From the NCBI GenBank assembly GCA_040285825.1, contig JAUPSS010000001.1:2356001-2420000 (forward strand): a stretch of 64,000 bases of DNA, in the 5' to 3' direction. Source of the DNA: Eukaryota sp. TZLM1-RC. Lineage: Eukaryota; Metamonada: BaSk clade. Every line of letters begins with the position of its first letter. Position 1 is the stretch's first letter. The notes below the pieces were generated by a model. The model had not been told where the DNA came from. It ran no database searches and saw nothing but the letters and a program-made list of their open reading frames with translations. Shown in pieces: positions 51,394 through 59,358 of this stretch. The position numbers and the translations under genes were made by a program.

Positions 51394-51462
51394 TGATAGT
51401 CGTCCCATTAGTTATGATTTAATTTAATCAAGTGTGCAAATTCAATAAATTAATTTTTCATT

Positions 51463-51525
51463 GATTTCTTATATTCTGTCCATAAAATTCTGTTTCTGTT
51501 TATGTTAAGTGCACGAAAAGCAACA
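51463..51525 (-). repeat. Solo LTR F, second half
   Basis: This resumes the LTR after the LINE-alpha insertion and ends GTGCACGAAAAGCAACA, matching the D LTR end. The target copy TGTA is at 51526-51529. Both halves total about 152 bp. No internal element sequence is present, so it is a solo LTR left by recombination. Confidence 0.75.
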
Positions 51526-51529
51526 TGTA

Positions 51530-51778
51530 CTTTAAATTTAAAACATTCTTTTCTGGAATATTGCCATTGAATGATTGGGGAAAGCATCGACCCCATTTTT
51601 CTGCATCAATTTTTGAAATTTCTTCATTTAATGCAAAAACAGTGGAACTTTGCGTTGCCATCAATAAATCTTCCCAATCTGCAAATCTTTCGGAAAACTC
51701 AAAGATTGCATTTCTGCATCCACCAACAAAAGCACACGAGGTAAGAATAAAAGCCTTTGTCCACCCTAAACCGCCATA
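51530..51778 (-). mobile_element. LINE-alpha copy 2, segment c (5' end of the truncated copy)
   Basis: This matches 49020-49268 (minus) and directly continues segment b at 46476. Similarity stops after CCGCCATA near 51778, the 5' truncation point of this copy. Confidence 0.85.
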
Positions 51779-52096
51779 ATTAGTATCAATCCAATATTTT
51801 TTTATAAAAGTTGACAGTCTGTATTTTTTTTCTCCTAATTTATTGGTTCAGTTTGATGAAACTGGTTAGGTTTGATATACTCTACTTTATTTAGTAATCT
51901 TTTTTTAGTGTAGTTTTGTTGAGAGATGAATTTCGCTTGTTGTTTAACACTTGTTTGGTTCTTATTGTTGACTAATAAAGAACTTCCACAGAACTGTGAT
52001 TTAAAAGCCTAATATCAATTTAGTTTTGATGAATTTATATTCTTTGACCTCATCACAAACTTGTAAATTTGATTGACAAAGTGTTGTTGACAAAAA
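51779..52096. other. Intergenic, no gene recognised
   Basis: This is AT-rich unique sequence between the LINE nest and tRNA-Arg. Nothing else was seen. Confidence 0.5.
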
Positions 52097-52169
52097 CGAC
52101 CCAGGTAGGACTCGAACCCACAACCTTTTAATTCGTAGTCAAACGCGCTTCCAATTACGCCACAGGGTC
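52097..52169 (-). tRNA. tRNA-Arg(ACG)
   Basis: This 73-nt cloverleaf is on the minus strand. The acceptor arm GACCCTG pairs with CTGGGTC with one T-T mismatch. The anticodon loop is CTACGAA, so the anticodon is ACG. The T arm is GTGGG-TTCGAGT-CCTAC. There is no intron and no encoded CCA. The discriminator is G. Confidence 0.92.
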
Positions 52170-52972
52170 TATAAATATCTATCATCTGCTGTAAACTATG
52201 CTTGCGATGAGCTATAAGAACAATCAAATACTCATTTTAAAAACTTGGCGACTCATAATAATGGCGAATTTTAGAGTGCCCAGCAAAATTCGCCTTATAC
52301 TGGGATCATTTAGTTAGGGATGCGGTAATCCACCTGTATCACAAACAACAATTCATGAATATGTCAATATTATAACTGTGAATAATATTGATTTAATTAA
52401 TGAATTTCTGTTATTTGATTCTTGATAATTTATAAGTACATGTAATGGAAAGATGCTGCATTTCAAAGACCTATCGTCTTTAAAATTCTTTTATATTTGT
52501 AGAAAGAAGTCCAAACACAGTTATTTTAGATGTAAAACTATTACGTCCGAACTCAAAATGATAAATTGTTTATGTTCGGAACCTTCGTATTTTAGTGTTA
52601 TTGACAGCATAGATATTAATGAAGCTGCTGACATGAAGAAAAAGCATTTGAAGAAATGTGGGACCCAACAAATGTCGTGTAGCCAACAGCTACAGAAGAA
52701 ATTGAAACAGAAACATTCATATCAGATAGAACAAACATGATTAACTTGGAAGAAATCAATCAAAAAGATTTTTGTAGAGAAAATTTCAACCCTTTCCACT
52801 ATAAAGGAAGTGACAGTGTGTAGAGGAAATTCATGTAAAGTGAGGAGATTTATAACTGTGGGGTAGGAGGGAATATTCTCTCCTTTTTTACGTCACGACA
52901 CGTAAGCACTTCAACGAAAACATCCTTTCTCTTTGAATCAACAATTGCTCCTCTCTTCCCTTAATCTTCAAA
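52170..52972. other. Upstream region of the DNAJA gene
   Basis: A 95-codon plus-strand frame (52453-52740) has no recognisable domain and may be chance. Close to the gene, GAATATTC (52871-52878) is a GAA-nn-TTC heat-shock-element unit, and TTACGTCACGACACGTAAG (near 52888-52906) is an imperfect dyad with ACGT cores. Confidence 0.5.
52871..52878. promoter_or_regulatory. Candidate heat-shock element before DNAJA
   Basis: GAATATTC is two inverted nGAAn units with correct spacing, about 100 bases upstream of the start codon. Heat-shock control of an Hsp40 gene is expected from knowledge of the family, but two units alone are a weak site. Confidence 0.35.
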
Positions 52973-54181
52973 ATGGGTCAAGACTACTACGAACTCTTGG
53001 GTGTATCCCGTGACGCTGGTGAGAAGGAACTTGGTAAGGCTTACCGTAAACTTGCTCTCAAATACCATCCTGACAGAAACCCTGGCGACTCTGTGGCTGC
53101 TGACAAGTTTAAAGAAATCTCGAACGCCTATGAAGTCCTTAGCAACCCAGAAAAAAGGAGAATCTACGACCAATTTGGTGAGGAAGGTCTCCAAGGTGGT
53201 GGAATGCCCAGTGGTGGTTCTCCCTTTGACATTTTTGAATCCATGTTTGGAGGTATGGGCGGTATGGGCGGCCGTGGTCGTCAACGCACAAGAGCCGAGG
53301 ACATTCAGCATGATATGTCTGTGTCACTGGAGGATCTATATAACGGAAAAACCAAACGTATCCGTGTAACCCGTGCCCGTAAATGTCATACCTGCTCAGG
53401 TAGTGGTAGTCGTGCAGGTGACGGTGGCGTCAAGGTGTGTCGCAACTGTGATGGAAAAGGACAGGTTGTACATGCCGTCCAACGTGGTTTCATGATTCAA
53501 CAGTCTGTTGTTCCCTGTAATGCTTGTAAAGGCACGGGAGAAACTGTCCGTGATCCCTGTAAGGATTGCTCCGGTAATGGAACCACTAAGGACGCAAAGA
53601 CCCTTGAAGTCTACATTGGTAAGGGAATGAAGACTGGCTCCAAGGTTATGTTTAGAGGCGAAGGTAACGAAGCTCGTGGACTTTCCCCTGGTGATGTTGT
53701 GGTTGTTATCAGGGAAAAAGAACACGCTCTATTCACCAGAGAAGGTCCAAATCTTATTATTAACAAGAAGATCTCTCTTGTCGATGCTCTCTGTGGTGTT
53801 TCTTTTGTTATTAAACATTTAGATGGAAGAAAAGTTCACATTAAGACTAGAGCCAATGAGGTCATCTCTCCTGGTACAGTCAAGTGTGTACTGGGAGAGG
53901 GAATGCCTTTTGAACAACAACCTTATATGAAGGGTAATCTCTACGTTAAGTTTGATGTCGAATTCCCAAAAACTCAAAGTTTGAGAGAATCTGATATTAG
54001 GGTAATTGAAAGAATACTACCCGGCAGGACTCTTCCCAGCAATAGCGAACTTGACCAGGCTGAAGAACACATTCTTGAAGAGTTTAGTCAGAGCTCGGTA
54101 CCTCGAGAAACAGCAGGATCTTCTGCTTATGATTCTGATGAAGAACATGGTGGTCATAGAGTAGGTTGTCAACAAGCTTAG
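52973..54181 (+). CDS. DNAJA2: Type A Hsp40 co-chaperone (DNAJA1/2, Ydj1 type) with CaaX end
   Basis: This 402-residue co-chaperone stimulates Hsp70 ATPase and delivers unfolded clients in the cytosol. The J domain covers residues 4-70 with H-P-D at 32-34 and ends Q-F-G-E-E-G. A short Gly-rich segment holds [10 protein letters not shown]. Four C-x-x-C-x-G-x-G units (C-H-T-C, C-R-N-C, C-N-A-C, C-K-D-C) form two zinc sites at 138-203. Two C-terminal beta domains follow. The last four residues C-Q-Q-A form a CaaX box, as in human DNAJA1/2 and yeast Ydj1, so farnesylation and membrane association are likely. The gene is intact and intronless and converges on the CH-domain gene. Confidence 0.95.
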   Translation: MGQDYYELLGVSRDAGEKELGKAYRKLALKYHPDRNPGDSVAADKFKEISNAYEVLSNPEKRRIYDQFGEEGLQGGGMPSGGSPFDIFESMFGGMGGMGGRGRQRTRAEDIQHDMSVSLEDLYNGKTKRIRVTRARKCHTCSGSGSRAGDGGVKVCRNCDGKGQVVHAVQRGFMIQQSVVPCNACKGTGETVRDPCKDCSGNGTTKDAKTLEVYIGKGMKTGSKVMFRGEGNEARGLSPGDVVVVIREKEHALFTREGPNLIINKKISLVDALCGVSFVIKHLDGRKVHIKTRANEVISPGTVKCVLGEGMPFEQQPYMKGNLYVKFDVEFPKTQSLRESDIRVIERILPGRTLPSNSELDQAEEHILEEFSQSSVPRETAGSSAYDSDEEHGGHRVGCQQA

Positions 54182-54200
54182 GTTTTTTTTGAATTAAATG

Positions 54201-54206
54201 AATAAA
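54201..54206 (+). terminator. Polyadenylation signal of DNAJA
   Basis: AATAAA begins 20 bases after the stop codon. Confidence 0.5.
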
Positions 54207-54386
54207 GAAGGAATTTTATTTGTAAATTACTAATATTATATTGTACATAGAATAAAATACAGATAGATTACAAGCCAAAAATTAAAATTAATTTTTGAAT
54301 GACAAAAATCTAAAATAAGTGAAAAAATGGTCAAGCCAAACAACAAGAATTCAAATCAATAAAGTATTGAAAAATAAAAACAATTC

Positions 54387-55550
54387 TCAAAGAACACCAA
54401 TTAATGAAAGAAGACTATTCAAACAAGTAAAAAACACTGAACATTCATTAGAATTAACAAATGACAGCGTGGTTGAGACATATCCCTGGTCTCTTTTGAA
54501 AACAATCCCAATAATCAGGTCTGAAACTCTCTTGACTTTAGTTATTGAAAGTAACGTGATACGTTCACAAAGTCTATTTAATTCTTGAGTATTCAACCGA
54601 CCTGGATCAGAAGGTACAATATCTAAAACTAACTGGGTGACGTCAACATTTTCATCATCAGAGTCTGGAAAGCCATTGACTGAGACCACGCTATCGGAAA
54701 GTTTCCGTTTTCCTTTGGCAATGGACACATCCACTGAGAATTGATTAGATAAAATGTCTGCCACATCAGAATCTAATTCTTGGGAGGGTTCTGGTGAATT
54801 TTGAGATGGTGACGTCATATTTTGAGATGGTGACGTATCATTGACTGGAGAAGGGCTCAATTTTTGTGAAAAGGGTTCTTTTTGATCAGGCAATTTATTT
54901 TCTGAAAATTTGGCAAAAAACACAAAAATTTGAACCATCGCAAACCCATCTTCATAACAATTTATCCATTCTTTAGGGGTAAAATACACAGGAATTTGGT
55001 GCTTTACCATTAATCTTAGAGCATATGATGCACATTCCATATTGAAAGCAGGCTCACTGCATTGCCTAATGTAAGACTTGTCGACCTCTTCATCAGTACA
55101 ATAGTCGAAGCAAGCGATGAACACATTGAATGGAAAGAGAAGAAGCTCTTCCTGATTAATAGAGAGGTTGTACATAGAAGCAAGAGTGAGGAAGAAGGAG
55201 GAGGCATGGTGAAAGCGATGTTTGACTTCTTTGAGGATGAAAACATCAAAGACCTCAGAAACGAGTGAGTTACAGCGACCGGAACCATTGTAAATTTCAT
55301 CTGCAGAGGGTATCTTAGATGGTAATATACGCTTATGTAAGACTTCAAGAGCTTTTTCAATATTGGAAATACATGGAGCACGTGTAAGAGGACGGTCGTA
55401 TATTCCAGTGAACGTATAGCCTAATCTTTCTAACATTTTGACCAAGAGAAGACCATTTGTTATTGCGTTTGGGATAGAATCTATTGGTGGACCCAAGAGA
55501 AGTGAATCGATCCATCGATGAAGCAGAGTAAGTCTAAATGAGCGCTTCAT
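54387..55550 (-). CDS. Calponin-homology-domain protein, function unknown
   Basis: This 387-residue protein has an N-terminal calponin-homology (CH) fold: L-L-H-R-W-I-D near residue 10, I-T-N-G-L-L-L-V-K-M-L-E near 30-42, S-N-I-E-K-A-L-E-V-L near 62-71, and I-Y-N-G near 85, the usual CH core order. A second, weaker CH-like segment (F-T-P-K-E-W-I-N-C-Y-E-D-G near 190-205) follows. Then comes a Ser/Pro-rich linker (225-260) with repeated S-P-S-Q-N and an acidic region. CH proteins bind actin or microtubules, so a cytoskeletal role is inferred. The upstream region shares GGACACTTAT and TAGACATCATCTGT with the beta-adaptin gene. The gene is intact and intronless. Confidence 0.75.
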   Translation of the reverse strand: MKRSFRLTLLHRWIDSLLLGPPIDSIPNAITNGLLLVKMLERLGYTFTGIYDRPLTRAPCISNIEKALEVLHKRILPSKIPSADEIYNGSGRCNSLVSEVFDVFILKEVKHRFHHASSFFLTLASMYNLSINQEELLLFPFNVFIACFDYCTDEEVDKSYIRQCSEPAFNMECASYALRLMVKHQIPVYFTPKEWINCYEDGFAMVQIFVFFAKFSENKLPDQKEPFSQKLSPSPVNDTSPSQNMTSPSQNSPEPSQELDSDVADILSNQFSVDVSIAKGKRKLSDSVVSVNGFPDSDDENVDVTQLVLDIVPSDPGRLNTQELNRLCERITLLSITKVKRVSDLIIGIVFKRDQGYVSTTLSFVNSNECSVFFTCLNSLLSLIGVL

Positions 55551-55554
55551 TGTA

Positions 55555-55568
55555 ACAGATGATGTCTA
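55555..55568 (-). promoter_or_regulatory. Shared start-proximal motif TAGACATCATCTGT
   Basis: This is on the minus strand, 5 bases before the ATG of the CH-domain gene. It matches 13 of 14 bases of the element before beta-adaptin. GGACACTTAT is one base further upstream (55570-55579), and the overlap makes TATATAG. Confidence 0.45.
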
Positions 55569-55689
55569 TATAAGTGTCCTGTAAATTTCAATGGAGAGGG
55601 ACTGAGTTTTTTAGAAGAGGATGATTTTCTCCTTGATACGTTCTTTGCGCTCTGTAGGTAGACCGGTCTAACTTCACCTTTTACATGTG

Positions 55690-57000
55690 CTTCCATCACT
55701 GTCAACGTATTCAGCAAAGCATTTCCATTTCTATTCTACCAAGTTTCACATGAATTACACATGGTAAGCCCGTAACGAATAGACATCTCATGCCTCTTCC
55801 ATGGCCTTGGATTTCTGCACCATAGCAATCTCTCAACTGTTTTTTCCGTTTTCTTACAGTTGAAACAACAGCAACTGGTTCAAAACTCATCAATCAAAAA
55901 GACCTTATAACCAGCCTTTTTAAATAAAATTCTCAAACCTTTTCTTTTGGTAGGTTCTTTGAATTTCATGTGTTTTCGTTGTTCCCAGTCTCCGATTCCG
56001 ATAACTACTTGGCTGGGATCAAAAATTACTGATTTGAATCTCTGGATCATCTTCGCTTCAGATCTTGTGCGATTAATCAGCCCACCATCTTAGTTTCCTA
56101 AATATTTTTTGATGATAGACTATACCATTCACAAAATACTTTTGTTTAATATACTCCATAAATTCATTAAATCTGCAGCTTTTGGAATTGAATTGGGATA
56201 AAGTTGCTTCCCATTCTGCTACAGATTTAGTTTTTTTGATCATTGTTTCTCAAATTGAATGAGTAATCATCTTCGTGGGGAATATTGATTTCTTGAGGTA
56301 CTTTTCCTCTTAATAAACTAATTGTTCTTTCAGTCATTTGATTAATTATACTGCTGTTTAAATCCATCCTTTGTTGTTGCTCATCAGATGGTTCCTAATT
56401 GGGTAGATCAATCACTCTACTAGTAGAGTCACTTATTGTGATAAGAGTGTCATTCCATATGCTGTCTCTTATTCTTTTGAATTTGGAACTTTTCAACTCA
56501 AATCTTCGTTGATTTTGAGTGTACCTGAAAAGAACATATTTATCTCTCTCAGGTTTTTTTGAATGAGTCATTCCAGAAGCTAAATTGGCAGAAAAATAGA
56601 GTAGATCAGATTCCCCTGGATCAGCAGCAGCAAGGGTCATATTTTGATACTGAGAAGGATTAATGCTGGAGTCAACAATTTATTTTTATTTTTCTTTGAA
56701 TTTTTTTGCGGTTACCTTGTCTTGTTTCAAGTCCATTCTAGATTGAATGAATGATACTGCTACTCAATCACTCTCGATGCTAGACATGATGCACTTTGAA
56801 TTTTCTGAATAAAATTTCGTGTTTTTAATCTCGTCCATTTTTCAAATGGTGTCCCATAACACCAAATCAGTAGCTTGATCATTGCAATGATAAGCCGACT
56901 TCTTACCAAGAATAATCCTGTATTCGGCAAAGAACAATCAGCTTCTTGAACATCAGCTTCACTAGTGTTTGGTCAAGAATTTGATAGATTTTTCTTTCAA
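55690..57000 (-). pseudogene. Fanzor (eukaryotic TnpB-like RNA-guided nuclease), decayed copy
   Basis: Read in several frames on the minus strand this is a Fanzor-type protein. In order: a segment D-E-I-K-N-T-K-F ... S-S-I-E-S-D near 56830-56790 shared with the copy at 58597; RuvC-I with A-D-P-G at 56614-56625 followed by R-Y-T-Q-N-Q-R-R-F-E; a long helical part; S-E-A-K-M-I-Q-R-F and I-G-D-W-E (55982-55999); K-F-K-E-P-T-K-R-K-G-L-R; RuvC-II L-I-D-E-F then T-S-C (55870-55905); a zinc finger with C-F-N-C and C-N-S-C; and the RuvC-III site N-R-N-G-N at 55721-55735. Stops (TGA for the expected Arg in D-E-F-R-T-S, TAG before N-R-N) and frameshifts disable it. The RuvC-III Asp is Asn. Open pieces are 56395-56640 and 55711-55893. 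Family recognition rests on motif order and is strong. Confidence 0.82.
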
Positions 57001-57339
57001 CCTTTAAACTCCAATTTTCTCATTTTGGAAATCCAGAATCCTAGAACATTGGAATTTCAACATTTGCAATATATTTACTACAAATTCACCAATCAATTCC
57101 ATCAATTCAAGATTATCAGTCAGAATACTGTCTGGAATTTGATGTCAAAATGCAAGTTCTACACCGACTACTAGAATTCCAAATTCCGGAATTTGAGGGA
57201 AAATGGAATGATAGAATTCAAACGTATAGTTTGAGTGTTTATTCAAGCTAGTTCTTAAATTAGCGTTCATCCTAAGAGTCGATAAACAAAACTTTAGAGC
57301 TGGTTAAATGTTTTTACACAATTATGATAAAATATTTAC
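57001..57339. other. Unassigned sequence between Fanzor remnant and LINE
   Basis: AT-rich. The 69-codon plus-strand frame near 56965-57174 is the complement of the Fanzor 5' flank and not a convincing gene. It could hold the rest of the decayed Fanzor 5' end. Confidence 0.4.
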
Positions 57340-57964
57340 GCCACCCAGATTATATTTATTGAACATGCACATAATAAAATTAACTCATTACTAATGCGAC
57401 GAAAATCATTGAACCAAGCTTTCCTCTACAAAATCTTGATCTGCTTGCTGTCTAGCTAAAGCTCCTCTTATTCGATTGAAAAACCGAGGTAATCTATTAA
57501 TAATGGCAAATTGAATTCGATAACGCCATAAAAAATATCAAATCTTTTCATTGTTTTTTCTTGCACCATTTTTTGGAAGTGATTCAAAAAAGTTTCTGCT
57601 TCAACTCATAATCTTCCGTTTATCGAAAATGGGAAAGCAATAAAAACTAGCTGTGTATTTCTATCAGCATTAGCCTCTTCAATATCTTTATCATATTTTC
57701 TATGTTTTTCTTTTTCATTATAATCAAGAGCACTCACAGGATTAAGTTTTCTTCTGTGAACCAAAGTCAACAACAGCTTCAGAGTTATCAATCCAATCAC
57801 AGTATACATCACCTCTATCATCAGAACCAAAATTATTCAGAAAGTGTTTCCTTCAGCAGAGGCTCTTTGATACACGATATTCTTGCAGTTTGTGCCATCT
57901 TGAAAACAGTGTCTCTAACAGCATCATGTAATGAAGAACGATAAGTTATCAATTTAGAACAATT
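57340..57964 (-). mobile_element. LINE-alpha fragment, 3' part, 5'-truncated
   Basis: On the minus strand this is the LINE-alpha 3' end from the knuckle onward, with several deletions compared with the copy at 50428-51393. One of them, near 57765, removes about 12 codons of the endonuclease region. It ends near 57964 at the segment encoding N-C-S-K. It is not functional. Confidence 0.8.
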
Positions 57965-58373
57965 CACCCAGATTTGAATAGGAAAAACATTTCATTCATT
58001 GATTCAAAATACAAGATACGAATATGGCTAGTGATGATTTCTGTGAAAGCATATCTGCATTTTCACAAGGATTTAAGATGAAGGAGAAACTTCTTTGAGA
58101 AAGTGGTGATACACTTGATTTTATGATTTTGAAGAACACAATTGTATTTTCGTTATTGAAAGCATTTCCTCGTTATTTAAACTCCAATCAATGTAGTATT
58201 TTGTAGTATAGCAACCTGTGAGGTGTTGTTCAAGTGGATGATACAACTGTTGTGTCATTCGACTGATGGATTTCTAGTAAGTAGACGGTTCAGATAAGGT
58301 TTACTATTGAATTCAAAATTGGGATTTAAATCTAATTATATTGAATATACCTCAGGTTACCATTGCGTAGGTC
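57965..58373. other. Upstream flank of tRNA-Tyr, no gene recognised
   Basis: AT-rich. No reading frame or repeat was recognised. Confidence 0.5.
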
Positions 58374-58457
58374 CGAGTCTTAGCTCAGTTGGTAGAGCAT
58401 TCGACTGTAGATGTAGTAGTTATCGAAATGTCCTGGGTTCAATTCCCAGAGGCTCGA
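58374..58457 (+). tRNA. tRNA-Tyr(GTA) with an 11-nt intron
   Basis: The acceptor CGAGTCT pairs with AGGCTCG with one T-G pair; the discriminator is A. The D arm is GCTC-AGTTGGTA-GAGC. The anticodon stem TTCGA/TCGAA encloses CTGTAG, giving anticodon GTA. An intron of about 11 nt (58411-58421) follows position 37, the canonical site of eukaryotic tRNA introns. The T arm is CTGGG-TTCAATT-CCCAG. Confidence 0.93.
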
Positions 58458-58596
58458 TTTACATGTCAATGATCCATTGACATCATACACTTCTATTTGA
58501 GGTTTATGTGTTTGTGTGAGGTTTGTGTTTTAGCGGCCGTTTGTGATTGAATCTATTTACTTTGTGCAAGCAATTGCCAAGGGCCAACAAACTTAA

Positions 58597-59213
58597 GCCA
58601 CAATAAATAAAACTTCAATTCGTTCTTCAGTGACCTTCCTTCTAGAAGGATGTAGAGATGTTGATGGCGAAACTTCTGCAATGAGAAACAAAGTCTCATC
58701 AATTACTTCGCTTTTCATTAATGACCAGATCCCTCTTTTACTTCCCAGTAATTCCAAAAGGGAAAAGTATTCAAAATTTGATTTTTCGTCAAAATCAAAT
58801 TTGTATTTGAGGGCAATGTTTTATAATAATAATTATTTAGAAGATGAGGAGAGCAAACTCTTTCATGCTCTGTTTTTGAAGAATTCTTGTATTCCCTCGT
58901 ATATCAGAATTGACAAGACAAGTTTAGTGGACTTGTTCTTTGTCCAATTCAAGGACATTCTTGGTCCAAGGTCGTCTTACCAATGCAATAATCAAGCTGC
59001 TGATTTGGTTTTAAGGGACACCATTTTTAAAAATGGACGAGATTAAAAACACTAAATTTGATGCAGAAAGTTCCAAGTACATCATGTCTAGTATCGAGAC
59101 TGATGGAATAGCAGTAAGTTTCATTCAATCTAGAATTGACTTGAAAAAGTACAAAGTAACTGCAAAAGAGTTAAAAGATAAAGAAAAATATATTGATCAC
59201 CCCAGCATCAATT
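58597..59213 (+). pseudogene. Fanzor N-terminal part, interrupted by LTR element E
   Basis: The open frame runs from 58597, where the first internal ATG is 58681, to 59044. It continues after a 1-base shift in an A run near 59036 as K-M-D-E-I-K-N-T-K-F to 59213. It contains S-S-I-E-T-D-G-I-A-V-S-F-I-Q-S-R near 59090-59135, a T-D-G-x-x-V-S pattern that precedes RuvC-I in Fanzor proteins. About 60 residues (59000-59200) align with the decayed copy at 55690-57000. RuvC-I and everything after it are missing because LTR element E starts at 59214; they should lie beyond the right edge of the window. The gene starts about 140 bases downstream of tRNA-Tyr. Confidence 0.7.
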
Positions 59214-59358
59214 GTTGGGTTATGTGCACTAGAGATTAGCATAACAAACGAGGACTGATGTTTATCTATGCAACAAGGAAAATCAAGGAAAAAATTACAA
59301 CAATCTAATTGAAGCAGTGACACGTCATCATTACAACTACAATGGCTAAGAGCCAACA
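59214..59358 (-). repeat. 3' LTR of element E (145 bp)
   Basis: On the minus strand it begins TGTTGGCTC and ends in CCCAACA. It has CAGTGACACGTCATCATTA, matching the CRE-like part of the D LTR. The polypurine tract is at 59359-59379. The Pol stop TAG is just outside this LTR, unlike in A and D. Confidence 0.8.

Larger units (their letters stand above)
46566..51452 (+). mobile_element. LINE-alpha copy 3, near full length, with an inverted insert
   Basis: This is the most complete non-LTR element in the window, about 3.3 kb without its insert. A 10-bp target duplication ATTTTTCATT lies at 46556-46565 and 51453-51462, inside solo LTR F. It has a short T-rich leader, one long coding region with an N-terminal CCHC knuckle, a CxxC/CxxC zinc ribbon, reverse transcriptase, a C-terminal knuckle and a restriction-like endonuclease, and a 3' end in AATAAATTAA. 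A 1.5-kb truncated LINE-alpha is inserted in reverse (48063-49600). Four 1-base changes in A or T runs break the frame. Confidence 0.88.

Noticed and set aside
52453-52740. A 95-codon plus-strand gene before DNAJA
   Set aside because: Lys/Cys-rich with no recognisable domain, no clear promoter or related sequence; kept only as a note in the intergenic entry.
58638-58645. TTCTAGAA as a heat-shock element
   Set aside because: It lies inside the open frame of the Fanzor piece and has only two units.
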